A stretch of DNA of 64,000 nt from Burkholderia sp. TSV86. Lineage in GTDB: Bacteria > Pseudomonadota > Gammaproteobacteria > Burkholderiales > Burkholderiaceae. The notes under the pieces are model-generated. The model saw nothing but the letters and a program-made list of their open reading frames with translations, was not told the DNA's origin and did no database searches. Location of the stretch: NCBI RefSeq assembly GCF_001522865.1, contig NZ_LOWB01000033.1:58371-122370 (forward strand). The letters are read 5' to 3'. Numbering within the stretch: the stretch's first letter is position 1; the number at the start of each line of letters is the position of its first letter. A program made the position numbers and the translations under genes. Positions 57,376-64,000 of the stretch are shown here, piece after piece.

Positions 57376-59452
57376 TTCGGCGGCGAGCGCCGCCACCGCC
57401 ACGCCAGTCGCGCGTGGGCCCTTGCCTGCGGCAGGTGTGCCGAACGCGGCGGTGCCGCTGTCCGATGTGGCCGTGCCCACGGCGACTTTGCCCGCGGGAT
57501 TGCCCGATCCGGCCGCGCTTGCCCGGCTCGCGTCAGAGTTTCTGTCGGCGTTGCCGGGACAAGCGGCCGCGCCGGACGTGAGCGCGGGCAGCGGCGCGGT
57601 AGGCGGCGTACCGTCGGCGCTGCCGGCCGCCGCGCCGATCATCGCTTCAGTGTCGAACCCCGCGCCGCCAGGCTCGCCATTCGCTGGCCCAGGTGGCAGC
57701 GGAACCGGTGTGCCGGGCGTTGGCGTGCCGCAGGGCAAGGTGCCGGGCGCGAATCTCGTGCCCGCTCCGACGCATGTGCTGTCGCTTGGCAATCGCGCGC
57801 CCGCGCTCGTGCCGCATGCGGCCGCGCAGAACGGCCTGCCGGACAACGTGGTGTCGATTGCGCCAGCGTTGGAGCCGCGTGTCGGCGGCGTTGCGCTTGG
57901 TGTGCCGCCGGTGGACGGGGCTGCCTCGCAGTCGGCGCTCGCGCACGAAGCGCCGCCCGTCGCTGCGTCGCCCTATTACTTCGTCGATGATGCGTTGCAC
58001 GGTTGGCATCGCGATGCGCAGCCAATCGGCGCGCCGCAGCAAGGTATCGCATCGCCGCAGGCTTTGGGTTTGCCGGACGACAGCGAGTTGCGCGAACTGC
58101 TGTCGATTCGTCGTCCTGATGCCGGGCGGCACGGCGCATCGTCGCGCTATTTCATTGATGATGCGCGGGCGGGCAACCCGCAAGCGCCTGCATCGGGCAT
58201 TGTGCAGGACAACGCACTGCGCGGCGCTCATCCGCCGTTCGACGTCAACGCAATCCGCCGCGATTTCCCGATTCTGGCCGAGCGCGTGAATGGCAAGCCG
58301 CTGATCTGGTTCGACAACGCCGCGACGACGCATAAGCCGCAGTCGGTGATCGATCGCCTCGCATATTTCTATGCGCATGAGAATTCGAATATCCATCGCG
58401 CCGCGCATACGCTTGCGGGCCGCGCGACCGATGCCTACGAACATGCGCGCGAAACGGTACGGAGTTTCATCGGCGCAGCGTCGCCGGACGAAATCGTGTT
58501 CGTTCGCGGCACGACTGAAGCGATCAACCTGATCGCGAAGACGTGGGGTGTGCAGAACGTCGGAGAAGGCGACGAGATCGTCGTGTCGCATCTCGAACAT
58601 CACGCGAACATCGTGCCGTGGCAGCAGCTCGCCGCGCTGAAGGGAGCGAAGCTGCGCGTGATTCCGGTCGACGATTCTGGCCAAGTGCTGCTCGACGAGT
58701 ATCGCAAGCTGCTCAGCGATCGGACCAAGATCGTGTCGGTGACACAGGTGTCGAATGCGCTCGGCACGGTCGTGCCCGTGCGGGAGATCATCGAGCTTGC
58801 GCATCGCGCGGGCGCGAAGGCGCTGGTTGATGGCGCGCAATCGATCTCGCACATGCGCGTGGACGTGCAGGCGCTCGACGCCGACTTTTTCGTGTTTTCC
58901 GGCCACAAGATCTACGGACCGACGGGTATCGGCGCGGTATATGGCAAGCGCGCGCTGCTCGATGCGATGCCGCCGTGGCAGGGTGGCGGCAACATGATTG
59001 CCGATGTGACCTTCGAGCGTACCGTGTTCCAGCCGCCGCCAAACCGTTTCGAAGCCGGTACGGGCAATATTGCCGATGCGGTCGGGCTCGGTGCGGCGCT
59101 CGATTATGTGTCGCGGGTCGGCATCGAGAACATCGCGCGTTATGAGCACGATCTGCTTGCCTATGCGACGAGCGTGCTCGCGCCGGTGCCGGGCGTGCGG
59201 CTCATCGGCACAGCGCGCGACAAGGCGAGCGTATTGTCATTCGTGCTGAAGGGTTACGAGACAGAGGAGGTCGGGCAGGCACTGAACGAAGAGGGCATTG
59301 CCGTGCGCTCCGGGCACCACTGCGCGCAACCGATCCTGCGGCGTTTTGGGCTCGAGGCGACGGTGCGGCCCTCGCTCGCGTTCTACAATACGTGCGACGA
59401 AGTCGATGTGATGATCGACGTGATACGGAGGCTCGCCGCCCGTCGCGCGTAG
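57350..59452 (+). CDS. Cysteine desulfurase with long N-terminal encapsulin cargo domain
   Basis: 700 residues, against about 410 for ordinary SufS. Residues 1-296 are an Ala/Pro/Gly/Val-rich disordered region holding two copies of a YF[VI]DDA motif (near 210 and 268). The SufS-type domain starts at FDVNAIRRDFPIL (297). PLP lysine K520 (SGHKIYGPTG) and catalytic C658 (RSGHHCAQP) are present. It takes sulfur from cysteine as persulfide, giving alanine. The ATG at 57350 lies inside the shell gene, implying coupled translation. The N-domain matches the known design of family 2A cargo proteins. Confidence 0.88.
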   Translation: MTIRTPTVNSAASAATATPVARGPLPAAGVPNAAVPLSDVAVPTATLPAGLPDPAALARLASEFLSALPGQAAAPDVSAGSGAVGGVPSALPAAAPIIASVSNPAPPGSPFAGPGGSGTGVPGVGVPQGKVPGANLVPAPTHVLSLGNRAPALVPHAAAQNGLPDNVVSIAPALEPRVGGVALGVPPVDGAASQSALAHEAPPVAASPYYFVDDALHGWHRDAQPIGAPQQGIASPQALGLPDDSELRELLSIRRPDAGRHGASSRYFIDDARAGNPQAPASGIVQDNALRGAHPPFDVNAIRRDFPILAERVNGKPLIWFDNAATTHKPQSVIDRLAYFYAHENSNIHRAAHTLAGRATDAYEHARETVRSFIGAASPDEIVFVRGTTEAINLIAKTWGVQNVGEGDEIVVSHLEHHANIVPWQQLAALKGAKLRVIPVDDSGQVLLDEYRKLLSDRTKIVSVTQVSNALGTVVPVREIIELAHRAGAKALVDGAQSISHMRVDVQALDADFFVFSGHKIYGPTGIGAVYGKRALLDAMPPWQGGGNMIADVTFERTVFQPPPNRFEAGTGNIADAVGLGAALDYVSRVGIENIARYEHDLLAYATSVLAPVPGVRLIGTARDKASVLSFVLKGYETEEVGQALNEEGIAVRSGHHCAQPILRRFGLEATVRPSLAFYNTCDEVDVMIDVIRRLAARRA

Positions 59453-59497
59453 GCGATGCAGCCGCAACGGTGCTTAACTTGCTTGACGCACACATGC

Positions 59498-59540
59498 GCG
59501 AGCGGCGGGCGATGGAGCTCGCCGCTCGCGTTTGATTTTT
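59498..59540 (+). terminator. Rho-independent terminator of the encapsulin operon
   Basis: GCGAGCGGCG (59498-59507) pairs with CGCCGCTCGC (59520-59529) over a 12-base loop, followed by GTTTGATTTTT. It starts 46 bases after the desulfurase stop, ahead of a convergent gene. Confidence 0.7.
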
Positions 59541-59544
59541 CCAG

Positions 59545-60123
59545 TCAGAAGGTTGTTCCACTTGGCGCGATATCGCCGATAGATTGCGCCGCATCGAAGT
59601 GCTGCAAGAGCCCATATCCTTGCGCCCAATCATCCAGCTTGCTGTCGGCGTTCAGATGCCCGCGTGCGCCGACGTCGACGAAAGCGCTACCCCATTTATT
59701 TGCCTGGTAACGCGCATAGTCGATGGTTGCGTAGGCATCGTCGTTGCTCGCGACCACGATGCTGCGAAAGGGTAGCCTCGTGGGTGGTGCGGGCGAAAAC
59801 CCCGTGCAGAAGGCGCGAGGAAAGGCTGGTGCAGACGGATCGGGCACTGCCACGAGCAATGCGCCCCGGATCGCAACCGCATGCTGCGCGGCCCAGTGCG
59901 CGAGCGCGAGGCAACCGAGACTATGGGCGACGATGATCGTATCGGGGCCAAGCGCCTCGATTTCGCGATGGATTGCCGTCACCCATTCGTCGCGCACGGC
60001 ATGCTGCCAATCGTCGACCTTCATGCGGCACCAGTGCCCCGGCTTCGTGGCCTCCCAGATGCTCTGCCAGTGCGTCGTCCCCGAATTGCCGTGACCGGGC
60101 ACGATCAACACGCGTCGGTTCAT
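59545..60123 (-). CDS. RBBP9/YdeN-family serine hydrolase
   Basis: 192 residues. VLIVPGHGNSGTTHWQSIWE at the N-terminus, nucleophile elbow VAHSLGCLA, acid in VASNDDAYATIDYA and His in ARGHLNADSKLDDW are the family set. Length is typical. AGGAGA precedes the ATG at 60123. Divergent from the broken Lrp regulator gene. Substrate unknown. Confidence 0.88.
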   Translation of the reverse strand: MNRRVLIVPGHGNSGTTHWQSIWEATKPGHWCRMKVDDWQHAVRDEWVTAIHREIEALGPDTIIVAHSLGCLALAHWAAQHAVAIRGALLVAVPDPSAPAFPRAFCTGFSPAPPTRLPFRSIVVASNDDAYATIDYARYQANKWGSAFVDVGARGHLNADSKLDDWAQGYGLLQHFDAAQSIGDIAPSGTTF

Positions 60124-60240
60124 GTGAGGTTCTCCTGAATGAGTATTGAGTGTAAAGGCGGATTGCCTTCGCCGGAAAGTTAAGCTAATGAAATCGACGC
60201 CGGCGGGCATGGAAACCGCGGAAATGACGGGTACGTACGA

Positions 60241-60695
60241 ATGAAACCTAAGCAAGTCGAACTGGATCGGCTCGATTGGCGCATCATCGAGGCGCTGCAA
60301 GCTCACGCGCGTATAACCAATACTGAACCGGCAAGCGGATCGGACTGCCGCAACCGGCAGTCAGCGCCCGGATCAAACGACTGGAGGCACAGGGTGTAAT
60401 CGAAGGCTATTCGGCGAGGATCAACGCCGCGCTGGTAGGGCGCGACATCTCAGCGTTGATCCGGATACGGACGAGCCATGCGCAGATTGCGAAGTGTCTG
60501 AAGGTATTCGCGACGATGCCTGAGGTTGTTGATGCGCATCGCATCACCGGCGATGATTGCATCGTTGTGCGTGTGGCGGTCCAACAGATGTGCCAACTGG
60601 AGGCGGTTATCGATGCACTGGCGAGATTCGGACCGGTGACGACTTCGATCATTCTTGCAAGCTATCCACCTAAGGCGATCGGCGAACCCAATTGA
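60241..60695 (+). pseudogene. Lrp/AsnC-family regulator, frameshifted
   Basis: The ATG at 60241 opens LDRLDWRIIEALQAHARITNTE, the Lrp HTH start, then runs out of frame at about 60336 and stops near 60399. Shifting one base restores RIGLPQPAVSARIKRLEAQG, VIEGYSARINAALVGRDI and the RAM domain to the stop at 60695. One missing base (a C in AGCCGG) explains it. The HTH is broken within its recognition helix, so the gene is inactive as read. The divergent hydrolase gene was its likely target. Confidence 0.8.
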
Positions 60696-60698
60696 AAC

Positions 60699-61417
60699 GA
60701 TTCGCGCCGTTCTCTCTCGGCCCGTTGGCAAATATTGGTCCAGGCCGATTTGAGAGAGGCATCGCGAGTCGAAATGCCGCTTCCACTGGGAAGCATGTCT
60801 TTTTGTCAGGCTCCCGCCAATGAGCAGCACATTCGATATGCGTGAAAATCGGCTTGGAGGCCGAGCGCACGAGCTTTACCAATATCGATCAGGTTCGATC
60901 AGGTGATTGTGCTTCGTCTTATTATGAAGAGAGCGTCGATTTTCTTGTCGGTGCGGTTTTCTGGTTGTGAAGAAGATATAAGGTCTGCAAATTGGCATTT
61001 GAAATATTCGTGCCAGTGCTGGAAAGGGCATGCGGTTTTGAGCATCCGCTGATTTAAGCTACTTCTTGCCGCGCCACCAATGCTGAGGGATGATATTCTG
61101 CCTGCTGAGGCGCGTCACGTATTCCACCGTGATGCGTTCGCGGAGAAATGGAATTGTGCTGCTGTAACGCAGCAGTCCCGTCTGCTTGTTGCATTAGAGC
61201 GATCGTGCGTCTATTGTGTTTGCGCACGGTGTTGATGGAATGCGCACTCGTATTGGCCTGATTAAGCCATTAATGGCAGGGCAAAAAATCCCCCTGGATT
61301 ATATGATTTATTTGTTTTGTTTTTGTGGATTTTATGGGGCAAGTGTTGATTGTTTGATTGTGGTTTTATTTAATTGAAAAAATAAAAATATAAGTGAGGA
61401 GTGCATTTATTCGGTAA
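60699..61417. other. AT-rich intergenic region with a possible gene remnant
   Basis: About 720 bases. On the minus strand 61196 to 61058 reads a protein-like C-terminus (GLLRYSSTIPFLRERITVEY, then QNIIPQHWWRGKK and a stop), preceded by an in-frame stop and no start. It looks like the tail of a lost gene that I cannot name. The rest, particularly 61260-61400, is very AT-rich. Confidence 0.45.
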
Positions 61418-62368
61418 ATGTTGGTTGGGCATGAATCTCACGGATTGGGGGCGATATTGGTAAAACCTTATATGACCAGCGCGGACGCATTGACGGTGCT
61501 GCCTCGACGGACGTTGCGCCGCGCGTTTGCATTCACCGCTGGACTGGCGGCAGTGGCTGGACTGGCCATCGGTCTGGCGTTAGGTAGCCGGTGCTTGCAT
61601 TCCGTTCCCCCGGTTGCCGGATCTGCCGATGGTGCGATGCAGCGCTATATGGCATCGGAACTTGGCCAACTCAGTGCGTCGCTCAACCAGATCGAACCGC
61701 GCATGCAGCGGCTCATGGTCGAGGTCGATCGGTTGCGGGATTTCGACGCACATTTGCATCGCGCATTTTCATCCCGCTCCGGCACCCGGAGCCAAGCAGG
61801 GCCTTGGGGCGGCGAAGGCGGCCCTGAACGGCCGCCTCAGGTCTGTACTGCACGGTCTAACAGCGTTACGGCGCTGGCGGAGCAAACTCAATGCGTACTG
61901 CAAACGCTTGCCGCGCTCGAAGCGGAACTTGGTCACGACCAAGTCGCGTTGGCGACTTATCCAGGCCGCTTGCCCATGCATGCAGCCAAGTTCGGCTCAC
62001 CGTTCGGCAACCGGGTCGATCCGTTTACGCATCATTTGGCATTCCACCCCGGCCTTGATCTTGTCGCGCCCGCCAGCACGGCAATTCTCGCCACCGCCGC
62101 CGGACGCGTGAGTTTCTCCGGGGAGAAGCCAGGTTATGGCAAGGTTGTCGAGATCGATCATGGCCACGGTATTGTCACTCGCTATGCCCACGCATCGCGC
62201 TTGCTCGTACACGCAGGCCAACCCGTATTGCCGGGCGACGCGATTGCCGAGGTGGGTTCGACCGGCCGCTCCACGGGGCCGCATCTGCATTTTGAGGTGT
62301 TGCGCGATGGTACGCCGACTGATCCCGAAATGTATTTGACACTCTTCAATCATCATGCGCCCAGTTGA
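61418..62368 (+). CDS. M23-family peptidoglycan endopeptidase, membrane-anchored
   Basis: 316 residues if the ATG at 61418 is used; the ATG at 61472 (MTSADALTV) is also possible and neither has ideal ribosome spacing. One membrane segment (AFAFTAGLAAVAGLAIGLAL) is followed by a coiled-coil region (~85-170) and the LytM domain: HPGLDLVAPA supplies His/Asp, GHGIVTRYAHASRL and HLHFEVL the remaining zinc and catalytic His. Periplasmic cleavage of peptidoglycan crosslinks. Coupled to a small membrane protein and a bactofilin gene. Confidence 0.88.
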   Translation: MLVGHESHGLGAILVKPYMTSADALTVLPRRTLRRAFAFTAGLAAVAGLAIGLALGSRCLHSVPPVAGSADGAMQRYMASELGQLSASLNQIEPRMQRLMVEVDRLRDFDAHLHRAFSSRSGTRSQAGPWGGEGGPERPPQVCTARSNSVTALAEQTQCVLQTLAALEAELGHDQVALATYPGRLPMHAAKFGSPFGNRVDPFTHHLAFHPGLDLVAPASTAILATAAGRVSFSGEKPGYGKVVEIDHGHGIVTRYAHASRLLVHAGQPVLPGDAIAEVGSTGRSTGPHLHFEVLRDGTPTDPEMYLTLFNHHAPS

Positions 62369-62735
62369 TTTGGTTTCCTTACGACCGCTGAAGCGCCGGC
62401 GCGCACAGCAGAGGTATCGCGTGAGGCCGGTTCGCTCGCCAAGCGTGCTGCTCGCTATCATGTTCGGTCTTTGCATGGTATGCGCAGCGGCGGGAGGGGT
62501 GGTTGCGCGGTTCGTTTGGCCGTTGCCTGGCGCATCTTGTCCGGTAGCACCGCCTCGCGATGTGCTACAGGCCGAACTCGTGCGTGCGCAACTGGCACTC
62601 ACGCAGGAGCGCGCATCAAAAGCAACCATCCAGCATCTGGCTGATGCGTCGGCTGCTGAACTGGCACATCTGAAGAACGATCTTCGTGTGCTGCGTAGTG
62701 TAGCCAGGCCGCGTGATGCGTCGGCGCGACGATGA
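62355..62735 (+). CDS. Small single-pass membrane protein with coiled coil
   Basis: 126 residues starting inside the peptidase gene (14-base overlap), so co-translated. A basic N-terminus, one membrane helix (~32-54, LLAIMFGLCMVCAAAGGVVA) and a periplasmic helix ~70-118 predicted as coiled coil (LQAELVRAQLALTQE). Not a recognised family. Its place between an M23 peptidase and a bactofilin gene suggests a linker or scaffold of the complex. Confidence 0.75.
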   Translation: MRPVDLVSLRPLKRRRAQQRYRVRPVRSPSVLLAIMFGLCMVCAAAGGVVARFVWPLPGASCPVAPPRDVLQAELVRAQLALTQERASKATIQHLADASAAELAHLKNDLRVLRSVARPRDASARR

Positions 62736-62771
62736 TGACGAGGCGCTTTGGCATTTCCCACGGAGATAATC

Positions 62772-63257
62772 ATGTTTGGCAAAAGTAAATCGATCAATTC
62801 GATCTCGACCAAGACCAAGATCACGACGTTGATTTCCAGCGATGTGCAGATTGTCGGGGATGTGGAGTTTGGTGAAGGATTACGAATTGATGGTCGCATT
62901 ACCGGCCATGTGGTCAGCAGGTCGGGTAGCCAGACGTTGCTGGTGGTGAGCGACCAGGGGACGATCGACGGGAACGTACACGGCTACGACGTGGTGGTGA
63001 ACGGTACGATCAACGGAGATGTGACGGCTGAACACTTCGTGGAGTTGCAGCCACAAGCCCGTATTACGGGCAACATTGCATACCAACAGTTGCGAATGGA
63101 TTGCGGCGCGGCCGTGGACGGCAAGCTGACGCGGCGCGAGAGCGCGCCAGGGGCGGACGCGGGGCAGCCGGCACGACTGTTACAGGCCGTTGCAGCGGAC
63201 GATAGCGAGGGTCCAAGTCAAGAGGCACCGTCGATGGCGGACGAACTCCGTGTTTGA
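62772..63257 (+). CDS. Bactofilin (polymer-forming cytoskeletal protein)
   Basis: 161 residues from the ATG at 62772 with GGAG upstream. The beta-helical bactofilin core (TTLISSDVQIVGDVEFGEGLRIDGRI... and GTINGDVTAEHFVELQPQARITGNI, shown in part) is flanked by short disordered tails. Bactofilins polymerise without nucleotide and position M23 endopeptidases to set cell shape. Third gene of the peptidase module. Confidence 0.92.
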   Translation: MFGKSKSINSISTKTKITTLISSDVQIVGDVEFGEGLRIDGRITGHVVSRSGSQTLLVVSDQGTIDGNVHGYDVVVNGTINGDVTAEHFVELQPQARITGNIAYQQLRMDCGAAVDGKLTRRESAPGADAGQPARLLQAVAADDSEGPSQEAPSMADELRV

Positions 63258-63517
63258 TAAGGCTGCCGCGACTTCGAATGCTGCGGTGAATCGTGTTCAA
63301 GCTGCAACGAAGATAGTGCGGCTTGCCTCTATTCTCTTCATCCGCTGGAGCTTCCGATTACGCGGTCGTCTCTTTTGCCTGCCGAATAACGAATGACGAG
63401 AGCGGCCTGTGTGCGCGAGACAATGCTTTGATGAATCGCACAGGGGCAGGCGCCCGGCGCAACGCAGGGAATGTGGCAGCGCAGGGCGGCGTTTCAGCAA
63501 GCGGTTTGGTGCGTGGG

Positions 63518-63787
63518 TTATCTGCCCGCATGCGCTGCTAGATGCTGGCGAATCAACGATAGGTAACGATCGCCGACCGAATGATCGGTATCGTCGCGCT
63601 GAGCGGGATAGCGCAGCGAGATCGGCGGCCAGACGCCCAAATAACGGCATACGGCCGACAAATAGGGCTTGCGGACACGTCCCATGTGCCGCGCAGCGCG
63701 TTCGACGCGTTCATCACCGACTTGGCTGCGCAGCCACGCGAGGATTTGGCGGTCTGTTTCGTTGACGATGCGGACCAGGTGCTCCAT
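63518..63787 (-). CDS. Small hypothetical protein
   Basis: 89 residues, mostly helical and basic (MEHLVRIVNETDRQILAWL, MGRVRKPYLSAVCRYLGVWPP). GAGGTG precedes the ATG at 63787; a GTG at 63799 is in frame. No family recognised. Convergent with the bactofilin gene. Confidence 0.55.
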   Translation of the reverse strand: MEHLVRIVNETDRQILAWLRSQVGDERVERAARHMGRVRKPYLSAVCRYLGVWPPISLRYPAQRDDTDHSVGDRYLSLIRQHLAAHAGR

Positions 63788-63976
63788 CTCACACCTCACT
63801 GGCTATAAATACAGTACTGTTAATTTATCCAGTATTTGGTGTGTGTGCAACATCAATAAATGGGGTGCGAAGAATCGCAAGCGTGCCGGATCGCTTTTAA
63901 AGGATGTCGATACGAGAAGGAGCGTAAGCGGTCAATAAATGACGCCCTTCCCATGAGGGTCAGGAGGTCAGAAGCT

Positions 63977-63996
63977 AGGTGTCCGCGTGGACACCT
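63977..63996. repeat. Perfect short palindrome at right edge
   Basis: AGGTGTCC-GCGT-GGACACCT, exact 8-bp arms with a 4-base loop. It could be an operator, a hairpin, or the end of an element beyond the window. Confidence 0.6.
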
Positions 63997-64000
63997 GCAC

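Overview
The window is a GC-rich, Burkholderia-type chromosomal segment. Gene content suggests a fungus-associated member of the Burkholderiaceae, possibly Mycetohabitans (the former endofungal Burkholderia rhizoxinica group); that assignment is inference. The grounds are a Burkholderia-style rhamnolipid operon, a bet operon, acdS, secreted GH92 and GH18 glycosidases suited to fungal mannan and chitin, two paralogous coiled-coil proteins with nuclear-localisation-like motifs (one behind a perfect hrp_II-type box), and several decaying genes (rhlA, an Lrp regulator, a chemotaxis receptor, an IS3 transposase).

Layout. 1-9.6 kb: catabolic and regulatory genes (SDR, GntR, AtoE-like transporter, exported protein, AraC, DUF1636, hydrolase, amidohydrolase, VOC and cupin proteins). 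10-15.7 kb: divergent SDR/LysR pair, then divergent secreted GH92 mannosidase and GH18 glycosidase. 16-19 kb: tRNA-Leu(GAG), an IS3 remnant joined to a truncated membrane methyltransferase gene, a long inverted repeat and an AT-richer orphan gene. 19-24.4 kb: ACC deaminase, P-loop kinase-like protein, Crp/Fnr regulator, acyl-CoA ligase.

24.6-35.4 kb is the most novel part. A compact six-gene operon encodes a cystathionine-beta-synthase-like enzyme, HMGL-like aldolase, haem-oxygenase-like diiron oxidase, FAD N-monooxygenase-like enzyme, ATP-grasp ligase and MFS exporter. It looks like an undescribed amino-acid-derived natural product pathway. It is bracketed by the two same-orientation effector-like paralogues; the left copy is intact and the right copy is frameshifted.

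35.7-44.8 kb: chemotaxis receptor pseudogene, cupin, MFS transporter, ABC-2 exporter, and betA-betB-betI with a palindromic BetI operator. 45.7-53.9 kb: rhl (rhamnolipid) operon with rhlA frameshifted in a CG-dinucleotide run, followed by a methyltransferase gene, rhlB, an EmrB-type MFS gene, rhlC, an outer-membrane factor and a membrane-fusion protein.

54.4-59.5 kb: a family 2A encapsulin operon (rhodanese, serine acetyltransferase, Xre regulator, encapsulin shell, and cysteine desulfurase with a roughly 295-residue disordered N-terminal cargo domain), predicted to make a sulfur-handling protein nanocompartment. 59.5-64 kb: hydrolase, broken Lrp regulator, M23 peptidase/membrane protein/bactofilin cell-shape module, and a small hypothetical gene at the edge. 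All assignments come from reading the sequence; no database search was run.
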